64,000 nt of DNA. It comes from CCMP332 sp040218795 (GTDB taxonomy: Bacteria; Bacteroidota; Bacteroidia; Cytophagales; CCMP332). The notes under the pieces were generated by a model. That model had not been told where the DNA came from and made no database searches. It saw nothing but the letters and a program-made list of their open reading frames with translations. Positions 46,601 through 54,766 of the stretch are shown here, piece by piece. Position numbers and translations under genes: made by a program. The DNA lies in assembly GCA_040218795.1 (NCBI GenBank), contig JAVJQT010000003.1, forward strand, positions 310,001 through 374,000, written 5' to 3'. Numbering within the stretch: position 1 is the stretch's first letter; each line of letters begins with the position of its first letter.

Positions 46601-47858
46601 GCTCTTTTAGGTATTTATCCGCCTGATCCAGCTCTTCCAGTTTGAGACTGATTTTGTAATAGGTTTCTAAATATTTTATTCTTTCAGGATGATCAGTAGG
46701 TACGGTCACCGTGTCTCTTATAATGTTTTGTAGATCGCGTTTTGCCAAAGGCCAGTTTTGCTCAAAAGCCGCCATCAGCACCTTGAGATGATCAATTTTA
46801 TTTTGATAAATATTTCTATATCGCAATACTGTGCTAAGGGAATTTTCAAATGATTTGATCTTTTCTCTGGCCAGTGCAAAGCGGCCATCTTTCAATAAAA
46901 CTAAAATCATGGATTCATATGCACTGAGTACTTCAGGGCTGTCTTTTACGTAATTATCATCACCGGATCTCCTGGAAATATTGATAACATCATCCCATCT
47001 TAAATAGGAATCCCGGTAATCTCCGATTCCATCATAATATTTAGCCTGATTGATCAAGTGATCAATAAATACGTTTGTGGTTTTGCTGAGATTACTTTTT
47101 ATGTATCTGTGATTGCTTTCAAGTAAAGTATCTGCGGTAGTATAATCGCCCCTTTCAATGTAATATTCAGCCAATAAATTTTTAAAATCAGCTACCCTTG
47201 ACACCCTGGCCAAATATTCGTGTTTCTTAAGTTTTATTGTTTTGTATTTACCTTTCTTTTCGTCGAAATAAGTAATCTTTTTAACCGCACGCGAAGCGTA
47301 ATAGTCATATAGGGAATCATACAAGGGCTTAATATCCAACAACTGTCCTTTTGCCATCCGCGCTTCGAGCTTTTCCAGCTGCAACTCATAAATAAGGAAA
47401 GAATCAACAGGATTTTGTTTTTCAGCCAGATGCATAGCTCTATTCAGATAATTTTCAACATTTAAATAATGTTGATTATCCATATAATATTCACCTAAAT
47501 AGCGTAGCACCCGAATTTCTTCCTTTCCACCTGCGGGAAGTTCTTTTTTGTAGAGCGATTTACCGGCATTAAGATAATCTTCGGCTTTTGAAAACTGACC
47601 CAATGCCGCATGACAACGCGCCATCATCAGATTCCAATAACATTGATCTACAAATATTTGCTTTGATTTTTTTTCTATGCGTTTGTTGAGCTTTTCAAGC
47701 TCATCAATAGCTTCAAAATTATCTCCAACGATGTGTAAATAGGCTATTTCCTGAAACGCCTTTTTGATTTTGTTATTTTTTGCCAGTGCTGAGTCAAAAA
47801 TGCATGTACTCAAAAGTACAATCAGAAAAAGAAAGCGATAATTACCGATACCATTCAT
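43623..47858 (-). CDS. Exported TPR-CHAT protein (caspase-like fold)
   Basis: A 1411-residue protein. A signal peptide (LFLIVLLSTCIFDSALA) indicates export. A very long helical region (about residues 30-950) is made of many TPR units, such as KAEDYLNAGKSLYKKELP and NKARLFLLSGDYTDAEAFNKKAI. A coiled segment (about 970-1040) is followed by the CHAT domain (about 1080-1411) with both caspase-like catalytic residues, H1246 (VATHGFF) and C1324 (LSACETGLGD). The family includes separase-like and CRISPR-associated proteases. An exported bacterial form is of unknown substrate. There is no partner gene in the immediate neighbourhood: it lies between the e(P4) phosphatase and mutB. Confidence 0.88.
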   Translation of the reverse strand: MNGIGNYRFLFLIVLLSTCIFDSALAKNNKIKKAFQEIAYLHIVGDNFEAIDELEKLNKRIEKKSKQIFVDQCYWNLMMARCHAALGQFSKAEDYLNAGKSLYKKELPAGGKEEIRVLRYLGEYYMDNQHYLNVENYLNRAMHLAEKQNPVDSFLIYELQLEKLEARMAKGQLLDIKPLYDSLYDYYASRAVKKITYFDEKKGKYKTIKLKKHEYLARVSRVADFKNLLAEYYIERGDYTTADTLLESNHRYIKSNLSKTTNVFIDHLINQAKYYDGIGDYRDSYLRWDDVINISRRSGDDNYVKDSPEVLSAYESMILVLLKDGRFALAREKIKSFENSLSTVLRYRNIYQNKIDHLKVLMAAFEQNWPLAKRDLQNIIRDTVTVPTDHPERIKYLETYYKISLKLEELDQADKYLKELLYTSSHSFGETSPIYYRLQLISADFHLNTERKNKALKEELERSYLNGVRKIWYPAHKDFHDYQKYYISYLESNDRNQEAMAELDTVLNYFEDRKIKNFNYAIQLDEMARFQYNLGFYNQMANSLDSAAKLYDELKKEKTFEYANHLLNRSRLYFVSGRFNDAEDYFRDAIRRAEKSESDNPFVSFARIENELAQLYIIVGEYSKAEKLIAEEIAFVKEHLSENSPLLIEPYNNKARLFLLSGDYTDAEAFNKKAIDISQSTFGRNSLKHSKSLEVQKLIALEKGDFEKAAEITEFVKRLQINLLGEKHILVANSIADLAVIKYNMGEGAGKSISELNRAASIIDEVLGSGSPQYANILKQKAFLYIREGNIVKAEPILDSAYNIWVEKVGDKSIEAADLEVLRGELLIRQKMFDEAEENYKDAMRVYKKIFNDDHPKYVRALSLLSRVFYIKKDYATCIKYLSESMDKYLNFIDRFFPSMSEREKNKYWSFVKGDFEFFNTVAIEVYEEEPKLIGDAYGFSLVTKAILLNSTLKVRQSISNSGNAELISRYNDWISRKEELSSAVSMNELDLQESGIDIESLKEQVENLEKELSRMSDIFSANLNQSRLDWKDVRKNLEDREAAIEIIRFRKYHESFTDTIIYAALIVTKETKKAPELIVLENGLEMENKYFKGYKNRIKFKLKDPVSYSIFWEPIDKHLQEVDKIYLSVDGVYNQINVETLQKPDGQYLIDDKNIILLSNTKEIVLKKGRLALRGKNSAVLFGNPVYHSSDGSLSPLPGAEKEVEFIYDYLKSNNWDCAVKYSEQATEMAVKSLRSPKVFHVATHGFFVPDVKSQKELELEELGLKQRFDNTLLKSGLVLDYGGDLLDKEKPINFNRENGLLTAYEAMNLNLDETDLVVLSACETGLGDVAAGEGVYGLQRSLIVAGARSVIMSLFKVSDEATQKLMLLFYEKWLSGMDKRTAFIEAKREMKKDYPEPLYWGAFVMIGFD

Positions 47859-47862
47859 TTAA

Positions 47863-50010
47863 TTAGGATTCAGACATTAATTTATCAATAATTTTGTTGG
47901 CAGCCTCTGAAATCACAGTTCCCGGACCAAATACATCGGCTACTCCACGATCAAAAAGATATTTATAATCGGCCTGAGGTATTACCCCTCCTGCCACTAC
48001 AAGTATATCCGAACGTTTCAATTTTTTTAGTTCTTCAATCAATTCGGGAATTAGTGTTTTATGACCTCCTGCCAGACTTGAAGCACCAATTACGTGCACG
48101 TCATTCTCAACGGCCTGTCGAGCTACCTCCAATGGAGTTGAAAATAATGAACCTATATCTACATCAAATCCTAGATCGGCAAAACTAGTGGCAATTACCT
48201 TTGCGCCTCGATCATGTCCATCCTGACCCATTTTGGCAATAAGAATTCTTGGTCTTCTACCATCGAAGTCAATAAACTCTTTGGTTCTTTTCCTGAGTTC
48301 TTTAAACGATTCGTTATTCTCCAATTCTTTTGAATACACCCCTGATATGGTTTTAGTTAATGGTTTATGACGACCGTATGCTTCTTCTATGGCATATGAA
48401 ATTTCGCCCAATGTTGCCCGCTCTCTTGCCGCTTCAACCGCCAAAGACAATAAATTTGCTTCTATTTCACCTTTTGCAGCCAATGTAATATTTTTTAAGG
48501 CTCGATCTACTTTTTCTTCATCTCTACTTTCTTTAATTGAATTCAGACCTTGAATTTGCTTCTGACGCACCTTGCTATTATCGACCTCTAAAAGTTCAAT
48601 TTGTAGCTTCTCGTCAGTTTTATAACAATTCAACCCAATAATTTTATCCTTTTTAGAGTCAATTCTTGCCTGTTTTTTTGCTGCAGCTTCTTCAATTCTC
48701 ATCTTGGGAATTCCGGTTTCAATGGCCTTTGCCATACCACCCAATTCTTCTACTTCCTCTATTAGATTCCAGGCTTTTTTAATTAAGCGGTCTGTAAGAT
48801 ATTCAACATAATAAGATCCTCCCCATGGATCTACTACATTGGTAATGCCTGTTTCTTCCTGTAAAAATATTTGAGTATTTCGCGCAATCCTCGCTGAAAA
48901 ATCCGTAGGTAAGGCGATTGCTTCATCCAGTGCGTTGGTATGAAGTGATTGTGTATGCCCAAATGCCGCAGCCATGGCTTCAATACATGTTCTTGCCACA
49001 TTATTAAAAGGATCCTGCTCTGTCAAGCTCCATCCGGAAGTTTGACTATGCGTTCTTAAAGCCATGGATTTTGGATTTGACGGATTGAATTTTTTAACAA
49101 TTTTAGCCCAGAGAAAACGCCCTGCTCGCATTTTAGCCATTTCCATAAAGGGATTCATTCCAATGGCCCAGAAAAAAGATATCCTGGGAGCAAATTCATC
49201 AATTTTTAGCCCCGCTTTAATTCCCGTTCGCAAATATTCGAGACCGTCTGCCAAGGTGTAAGCGAGCTCAAGATCTGCAGTAGCTCCTGCTTCATGCATG
49301 TGATAACCGCTAACACTTATAGAATTGAAACGAGGCATATTTTTAGACGTGTATTCAAAAATATCTCCGATCAGTCGCATTGAAGGAATGGGTGGATAGA
49401 TAAAAGTATTTCTAACCATGAACTCTTTTAAAATATCATTCTGAATGGTACCTGAAAGTTTTGAAACATCCACCCCACTTTCTTCTCCAGCAACAATAAA
49501 AAAAGCCATAATTGGAATTACTGCCCCATTCATGGTCATGGAAACGGACATTTTATCCAGAGGTATTTGATCAAAAAGGATTTTCATGTCCTCGACAGAA
49601 TCAATGGCAACACCTGCTTTTCCTACATCTCCCGAAACTCTTTCATGATCTGAATCATAGCCTCTATGCGTGGCAAGATCAAATGCAACTGAAAGGCCCT
49701 TTTGACCTGCTGAAAGATTCCTTCTGTAAAAGGCATTTGATTCTTCCGCTGTTGAAAATCCTGCATATTGACGAATGGTCCAGGGTCTTAGTACATACAT
49801 TGTTGAATAAGGACCTCTGAGATAGGGCTCTACACCTGCTCCATATCCGATGTGATTAAGTTTGGCTATTTCATTTTCTGCGAAAGTTTTTGGAATTGGT
49901 ATTCCTTCCGCTGACAACCATTCTTCATTCGCATGAATTGTATTATTGTTCTTGTCAGCTCGAACATGATCAATCGATACTCTCGTAAAATCAGGCTTCT
50001 TCAATTCCAA
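47863..50010 (-). CDS. Methylmalonyl-CoA mutase, large (catalytic, B12-binding) subunit
   Basis: Isomerises (R)-methylmalonyl-CoA and succinyl-CoA using adenosylcobalamin. The 715-residue protein has the TIM-barrel catalytic domain (YAGFSTAEESNAFYRRNLSAGQKGLSVAFDLATHRGYDSD) and a C-terminal cobalamin-binding domain with DGHDRG (axial ligand H599), the GSLFSTP region and the GGVIPQ motif. The 5' end overlaps the small-subunit gene by 20 bases. Depending on direction the pair serves propionate catabolism or propionate production. Confidence 0.96.
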   Translation of the reverse strand: MELKKPDFTRVSIDHVRADKNNNTIHANEEWLSAEGIPIPKTFAENEIAKLNHIGYGAGVEPYLRGPYSTMYVLRPWTIRQYAGFSTAEESNAFYRRNLSAGQKGLSVAFDLATHRGYDSDHERVSGDVGKAGVAIDSVEDMKILFDQIPLDKMSVSMTMNGAVIPIMAFFIVAGEESGVDVSKLSGTIQNDILKEFMVRNTFIYPPIPSMRLIGDIFEYTSKNMPRFNSISVSGYHMHEAGATADLELAYTLADGLEYLRTGIKAGLKIDEFAPRISFFWAIGMNPFMEMAKMRAGRFLWAKIVKKFNPSNPKSMALRTHSQTSGWSLTEQDPFNNVARTCIEAMAAAFGHTQSLHTNALDEAIALPTDFSARIARNTQIFLQEETGITNVVDPWGGSYYVEYLTDRLIKKAWNLIEEVEELGGMAKAIETGIPKMRIEEAAAKKQARIDSKKDKIIGLNCYKTDEKLQIELLEVDNSKVRQKQIQGLNSIKESRDEEKVDRALKNITLAAKGEIEANLLSLAVEAARERATLGEISYAIEEAYGRHKPLTKTISGVYSKELENNESFKELRKRTKEFIDFDGRRPRILIAKMGQDGHDRGAKVIATSFADLGFDVDIGSLFSTPLEVARQAVENDVHVIGASSLAGGHKTLIPELIEELKKLKRSDILVVAGGVIPQADYKYLFDRGVADVFGPGTVISEAANKIIDKLMSES

Positions 50011-51706
50011 GGCATTTTAAAATTTTCACTAATGTATTTTCAAGTGGGGCTTTGATGTGAATAAAAAAGTCCACTCCGGCATTTTCAAGGTCCTTTTTAT
50101 TTTCAGGGTTACCGGCCAGGATTAATTTAATTTCCGGATTTACTGTCTTAATTTCTTTTGCCCAGGAAGTTCCGGATTCTTTATACTCTTCATCTCCCGA
50201 ACATATGACCGCAATATCGAAATTTGTTAATTTATCATTGATTTTATCGCTATCGTTTATTTCCAATCCGGCGCATTCAAGAAAATTAGTAGAAAAGCCT
50301 GCCCTGGCAAAACGCATTTCTGAATTTCCCAATTTTAACAACAACACCCCGGGTCTTTTACCTTGTCCTTCCAAATTTCTCAAATCCACGCTAGCCCTTA
50401 ATTTTTCAAATTTATAAGCCAATCGCCCTTTAGTTCGGTTTTGAATATTTTCTTTGGTCAATTCATCCAGAGGATTGGGGTATGTATTTGTACCTACCAT
50501 TTTAATCCGCGTATTTCCAAATTGCGATTGACCATTTGTTTTGACCTCAGCCAATATTTTTTCAATGCTGAATTCGGCGTTATATTTAATCAATCCTCCT
50601 TTGGACTCAATTTCCTGAAAACCTTTCCAAACATTTTCAGAATAATCCTCACTTAACTTTTCTACATAGTAAGAGCCGGCAGCCTGATCATTTACTTTAT
50701 CCAAATGACTTTCATGTTTCAAAAGGTGAGAAATATTTCTGGCGTTTCTGAATGTAAAAGCATTTTCAATATTTAGTGCCCTTTCAAATCCTGAAATATT
50801 TAAAATGTCCACCCCTCCTGAAATCGCTGCAAAACTTTCAGAACTCAATCGCAATATATTTGTATAGCGGTCGTATACAGATTTATTCCATTCGGTGCTT
50901 TGTGCTTCAATAATTGGAATCGAATCAATTTTCCATTCTTTTAAGATGACAGAAGCCAATTTTCTTATTGCACGAAATTTTGCAATCTGTAGAAAGAAAT
51001 TACTGCCGGTATTTAATCTGAGTAAATACTTTGGCCGTACATTCAATTCCAATGAACTTTCTATTAATAAATTTAAAAGCGAAAGAATATATATTCCTTC
51101 ATGGATTTCATTGCCGCCTTTTCCGATCAAAAAAATTGAATTGAGGGTTACAACAGAAGTTTGATAGGTATTGGAATTTAAAAGTGATTTAAAATCCCCT
51201 TTTATAATGGCGGACATATAATCAGGATCCAATATAATCTCATTATCAAGTGATGTGGATAAGAAATCATATGCCACTAAAAGACTGGATAAATTATTTG
51301 AACTTAGAATTAATTTTCCCTGGAAGTTTTTAAGCACCTTTGATATCAGAGAATATTCAAATTCTTTTTCAAAACTTAACTCTATTAATTTACAATCCCC
51401 GTTTATTGATTCACTTATTAGCTCTGATATCTCTTTTTCTTTCCCTTTGGTAATAAAAAATTTCTGGCCCGAAATCCAGGCTTCTCCATCAAGAAAATTT
51501 TGGTCTCTTTCCTGATATTCAAATGATCTATTTTTTGCAATATTTTGATCAAAATGATAAAAAGGTTCGGAATTTAAATCATCAACCAGATTTCGGTTTA
51601 AAATTTCCCTTGGTTTTCCTTTTAAATCCTTATCAATTTTATCCCACCACTCATCTGAACTTAACTTTTTAAATTCATCTGTGGAGCCACTTGATTTAAC
51701 AGACAT
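49991..51706 (-). CDS. Methylmalonyl-CoA mutase, small (non-catalytic) subunit
   Basis: A 571-residue partner of the large subunit with the same domain plan but degenerate. It keeps the family's FRNARNISHLLKHESHLDKVNDQAAGSYYVE segment, and the C-terminal domain lacks the DxHxxG cobalamin motif, as expected for MutA. It is the first gene of the two-gene operon, and 352 bases of non-coding sequence separate it from the divergent dnaA. The N-terminal about 50 residues (KLSSDEWWDKIDKDLKGKP) are normal for this subunit. Confidence 0.93.
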   Translation of the reverse strand: MSVKSSGSTDEFKKLSSDEWWDKIDKDLKGKPREILNRNLVDDLNSEPFYHFDQNIAKNRSFEYQERDQNFLDGEAWISGQKFFITKGKEKEISELISESINGDCKLIELSFEKEFEYSLISKVLKNFQGKLILSSNNLSSLLVAYDFLSTSLDNEIILDPDYMSAIIKGDFKSLLNSNTYQTSVVTLNSIFLIGKGGNEIHEGIYILSLLNLLIESSLELNVRPKYLLRLNTGSNFFLQIAKFRAIRKLASVILKEWKIDSIPIIEAQSTEWNKSVYDRYTNILRLSSESFAAISGGVDILNISGFERALNIENAFTFRNARNISHLLKHESHLDKVNDQAAGSYYVEKLSEDYSENVWKGFQEIESKGGLIKYNAEFSIEKILAEVKTNGQSQFGNTRIKMVGTNTYPNPLDELTKENIQNRTKGRLAYKFEKLRASVDLRNLEGQGKRPGVLLLKLGNSEMRFARAGFSTNFLECAGLEINDSDKINDKLTNFDIAVICSGDEEYKESGTSWAKEIKTVNPEIKLILAGNPENKKDLENAGVDFFIHIKAPLENTLVKILKCLGIEEA

Positions 51707-52058
51707 ATTTTATTGAGATTTCGACGAAAATTATGAGATATGAAATTCTAAATTAAAGATCATTTCTTAAAATTTAAGTTAATTCAATTATTTCAAAAGA
51801 ATTAAATATCACAGGATAATTTGCATAACATTAAGTTCACAGACCAATCGTCAAAATTTAATTCTTCTAATAAATGATATAACTATATGGGGATATTTCA
51901 ATTTGTTTTTGACTAAATCGCCTGCTGAGCTATAAAACGAAAATGTCAAGTTTTTTGCCATTTTTTTGTTATTCTTTTTTTTGTCAGCTTTGTCATCCGC
52001 CTGAAAAAAAAACGGGCATAATTGTATAGATCCAAGTCATTAAATTAGGTCTTCTTGA
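51707..52058. other. Divergent mutA / dnaA intergenic region
   Basis: This 352-base stretch is very AT-rich and is the longest non-coding gap in the window. It contains long T runs (51961-51982), an A9 run (52004-52012) and TTTGTCA twice with a 9-base period (51980-51986 and 51989-51995). I saw no DnaA box close to TTATCCACA, no cobalamin riboswitch elements and no small ORF. The leftward mutA and rightward dnaA promoters must lie here. It could be part of a replication origin, but the sequence alone does not show that. Confidence 0.6.
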
Positions 52059-53465
52059 ATGGTTACAGATTGTATTAAAATTTGGGATAATTGTCTTAAC
52101 AGTATAAGGGAAAATGTAAACGATCAAAGTTTTAAAACTTGGTTTGCACCGATTAAACCGATAAAATTATCTCAAAGTGTTTTAACCATTCAGGTTCCGA
52201 GCCCATTTTTTTACGAATATCTGGAAGAGCATTATGTTCAAATTCTGAAAAAAGCCATTGTAAAGGAATTAGGAGATAATGCAAGATTGGAATATTCTAT
52301 TGTAGTAGATAAAGGAAATGAAAAAGAAAGTCCTAAAACTTTGAACATTTCCACCAATGGAAATAGGCCGGATGAGGGAAAACAACTCAAAGGCTTTGGT
52401 CCAAGCACCGAACATTTACAAAACTTTTATTACGATTCACCTTTAAATAGAAATTACTCATTTGATAATTTCATTGAAGGAGATTGCAACAGACTTGCAA
52501 GAGCCGCTGGCTTAGCAGTTGCTGACAAGCCGGGCATTACTAGTTTTAATCCTCTGTTTGTTTATGGTGGTGTCGGTCTTGGTAAAACGCACTTGATTCA
52601 GGCTATTGGTAATAAAATAAAAGATGCACAAGAAGAAAGTTCAATTTTGTATGTTTCTTCTGAAAAATTCACGAATCAATTTATTGACGCGCTTAGAAAT
52701 AATAAGGTTCAGGATTTTTCCGCTTTTTATCTAAATCTGGATACACTCATTCTGGATGATGTTCAGTTTATGTCGGGTAAAGAAAAAACACAGGATATCT
52801 TTTTTCACATATTCAATCAGTTACATCAGAGTGGCAAGCAAATTATAATGACGAGCGATTGTCCGCCTAAGGATCTAAAAGGATTGCAGGAAAGATTATT
52901 GTCGCGTTTTAAATGGGGACTAACGGCCGACCTTCAAAGTCCCGACTTCGAAACCAGAGTGGCAATAATTCATAGAAAAATGGAAGCTGAAGGGACTTTT
53001 ATCCCTGATAATGTGATAGAATATTTAGCTTATTCCGTGGATACCAATGTCAGAGAATTAGAAGGTGTACTCATTTCATTAATTGCTCAATCCTCTTTAA
53101 ACAAAAAAGAGATCGATCTTGAGCTTGCAAAACAAACACTACAAAATATTGTACAGGATATTGAAACTGAAGTTGGTATAGATTATATCCAAAAATACAT
53201 CTCAGACTATTTTAAGGTCAGTCCTGAAAGTTTAAGGGCTAAAACCAGAAAAAAAGAAATTGTAATTGCGCGTCAGGTGGCTATGTATTTTGCCAAAGAA
53301 TATACGAACCACTCTTTAAAGGTTATAGGTTACCATTTTGGCGGAAGAGATCACAGCACAGTAATTCACGCAATTCAAACGGTCAATGACATCATGGATA
53401 CGGACAAAAAATTTGCCGAAACCATGAAGGAAATTGAAACAAATCTTAAAGTTAAAGCCAGCTAA
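52059..53465 (+). CDS. dnaA: Chromosomal replication initiator protein DnaA
   Basis: A 468-residue AAA+ initiator. Domain I lies at about residues 1-85 (IWDNCLNSIRENVNDQSFKTWF) and a variable linker to about 125. Domain III has Walker A GGVGLGKT (170-177), Walker B LILDDVQF, and the sensor/box VII segment FETRVAIIHRK. Domain IV is the DNA-binding helix-turn-helix with the DnaA signature FGGRDHSTVIHAI near the C terminus. The LOG-family gene follows after 8 bases. dnaN is not adjacent, as is usual in this phylum. Confidence 0.97.
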   Translation: MVTDCIKIWDNCLNSIRENVNDQSFKTWFAPIKPIKLSQSVLTIQVPSPFFYEYLEEHYVQILKKAIVKELGDNARLEYSIVVDKGNEKESPKTLNISTNGNRPDEGKQLKGFGPSTEHLQNFYYDSPLNRNYSFDNFIEGDCNRLARAAGLAVADKPGITSFNPLFVYGGVGLGKTHLIQAIGNKIKDAQEESSILYVSSEKFTNQFIDALRNNKVQDFSAFYLNLDTLILDDVQFMSGKEKTQDIFFHIFNQLHQSGKQIIMTSDCPPKDLKGLQERLLSRFKWGLTADLQSPDFETRVAIIHRKMEAEGTFIPDNVIEYLAYSVDTNVRELEGVLISLIAQSSLNKKEIDLELAKQTLQNIVQDIETEVGIDYIQKYISDYFKVSPESLRAKTRKKEIVIARQVAMYFAKEYTNHSLKVIGYHFGGRDHSTVIHAIQTVNDIMDTDKKFAETMKEIETNLKVKAS

Positions 53466-53473
53466 TCAATTTC

Positions 53474-54010
53474 ATGAAAAAAATTGCTGTCTTCTGTGGT
53501 TCTCATGAAGGTGACAATGAACTGTTCAGGGAAACCGCGATTAAAACCGGTGAAATTCTTGCTAATAGCGGTATAGGACTAATATACGGTGGAGGCAAAG
53601 TTGGCCTAATGGGAGCGCTTTCACAATCTGTTCTAAATAATAAGGGCCATGTAATGGGAGTCATTCCTTCATTTATGGTTGAAAAGGAGTTGGCAAATCG
53701 CGAAGTGCAGGAACTTATTGAAGTTTCCAGTATGCACGAAAGAAAACAAGTCATGTCTGATCATGCGGATGGATTTCTTATTTTACCAGGAGGGATAGGA
53801 ACCATGGATGAATTCTTCGAAATTTTCACCTGGAGGCAATTGGGCTTACATCAAAAGAAAATTGCCATCGTTGATGTTGAATTGTACTATGCCCCAATGT
53901 GGGAACAAATGCAGTCTATGGAAAATCAGAATTTTCTGGGCCAATCTCAATTTGAATATCTAATACGGACTCACAAGCCCGAGGAGGCAGTTTCATTTTT
54001 AATATCTTAA
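53474..54010 (+). CDS. LOG-family protein (TIGR00730, Rossmann fold)
   Basis: A 178-residue protein with the family signature IYGGGKVGLMG near the N terminus and PGGIGTMDEFFE (PGGxGTxxE) at about residues 97-108. Members act as nucleoside-5'-monophosphate phosphoribohydrolases (cytokinin-activating in plants; AMP to adenine plus ribose 5-phosphate in bacteria). Adenine deaminase is encoded 3 kb away, so a purine salvage link is possible but unproven. It is 8 bases after dnaA and probably on the same transcript. Confidence 0.9.
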   Translation: MKKIAVFCGSHEGDNELFRETAIKTGEILANSGIGLIYGGGKVGLMGALSQSVLNNKGHVMGVIPSFMVEKELANREVQELIEVSSMHERKQVMSDHADGFLILPGGIGTMDEFFEIFTWRQLGLHQKKIAIVDVELYYAPMWEQMQSMENQNFLGQSQFEYLIRTHKPEEAVSFLIS

Positions 54011-54079
54011 GCTAAATCCAAAATGGTTTAATTGTTGTTTAGAAGACAATTGAAGCAAAAGTTACAATTTTTAAATTAA

Positions 54080-54093
54080 AATGTATTGACATT
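54080..54093. promoter_or_regulatory. Imperfect operator-like palindrome upstream of yceI (distal copy)
   Basis: AATGTATTGACATT has perfect 5-base outer arms (AATGT / ACATT) and a mismatched centre. It lies 15 bases before a second, better copy. It resembles the palindrome before the marR-like gene and overlaps the proposed -33 TTG. Confidence 0.5.
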
Positions 54094-54114
54094 AAATGTA
54101 TATACATATATTTA
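54086..54114 (+). promoter_or_regulatory. Candidate yceI promoter overlapped by operator-like sites
   Basis: TTG at 54086-54088 is followed after 18 bases by TATATTTA (54107-54114), a 7-of-8 match to the -7 box. The ATG of yceI is 17 bases after it. Both palindromes overlap this promoter, so a bound repressor would block it. Confidence 0.45.
54095..54108. promoter_or_regulatory. Operator-like palindrome upstream of yceI (proximal copy)
   Basis: The site contains the perfect 12-bp palindrome ATGTATATACAT (54096-54107). The same core lies just before the marR-family gene at 63107, where it extends to a perfect 14-mer. Its position touching the -7 box suits a repressor site. Confidence 0.6.
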
Positions 54115-54131
54115 CAAAAAATTAAATACAA

Positions 54132-54716
54132 ATGAAAAAGATGATCGTATTAATGTTGGCAATCGGAGTATTGTCTTCATTACAGGCTCAGACCTATAAA
54201 GCAGATGTTAGTGATACCCAGGTAAAATGGTTGGGTAAAAAAGTAACCGGAGAGCATACCGGTTTTATCAATTTGAAAGAAGGCAAACTCATGGTTGAGA
54301 ATGGAAAGATTACCGGTGGAAATTTTGTAGTCGATATGAGTTCAATAACAGATATTGATATTGAATCCGCTGAATACAATGCAAAACTGGTTGGACATTT
54401 AAAAAGCGATGACTTTTTTGGTGTTGAAAAATATCCTAATGCTACTTTCAAAATAAAAAGCGTAAAAGCTGTAAAAGAAAGTAATGCAAGCCATCACTTC
54501 ACCGGAGACATCACTATAAAAGAAACGACCAAGGAAATAACAATTCCCGCAATGGTTAAAATGGAAGGCGATGTAATAACTGCAAACGCAAGTTTCGATA
54601 TCGATAGATCAGACTTTGATGTGCGATATGGCTCGGGAAGTTTTTTTAGCGATTTAGGTGATAATTTGATTTATGATGACTTTAATCTGTCCATAAATCT
54701 TGTTGCTAAGAAGTAA
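54132..54716 (+). CDS. YceI family lipid/isoprenoid-binding periplasmic protein
   Basis: A 194-residue protein with a signal peptide cut after SLQAQ (about residue 20). The mature part is a lipocalin-like YceI domain: VKWLGKKVTGEHTGFINLKEG at the start, then FVVDMSSI, LKSDDFFGVEKYPNATFKI, and RSDFDVRYGSGSFF at the end. Family members bind polyisoprenoids such as ubiquinone-like or polyprenyl lipids; some are induced by stress, high pH or oxidants. It is a single-gene unit with operator-like palindromes in front and a terminator behind. It may be controlled by the MarR-type regulator at 63107. Confidence 0.92.
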   Translation: MKKMIVLMLAIGVLSSLQAQTYKADVSDTQVKWLGKKVTGEHTGFINLKEGKLMVENGKITGGNFVVDMSSITDIDIESAEYNAKLVGHLKSDDFFGVEKYPNATFKIKSVKAVKESNASHHFTGDITIKETTKEITIPAMVKMEGDVITANASFDIDRSDFDVRYGSGSFFSDLGDNLIYDDFNLSINLVAKK

Positions 54717-54738
54717 TCGAATTTAAATTTCTAAAAGG

Positions 54739-54763
54739 ACCCTGTTAATTTAATTGACAGGGT
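54739..54763. terminator. Bidirectional terminator after yceI
   Basis: The stem ACCCTGT / ACAGGGT, extended inward by weaker A/T pairs, is followed by TTTTTT rightward, with AT-rich sequence leftward. It separates yceI from the convergent acetyl-CoA hydrolase gene (stop at 54767). Confidence 0.85.
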
Positions 54764-54766
54764 TTT

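Noticed and set aside
51707..52058. Cobalamin riboswitch or DnaA-box cluster in the mutA-dnaA gap
   Set aside because: I found no B12-box-like sequence on the mutA strand and no close match to TTATCCACA on either strand by eye; a profile search could still find weak sites.
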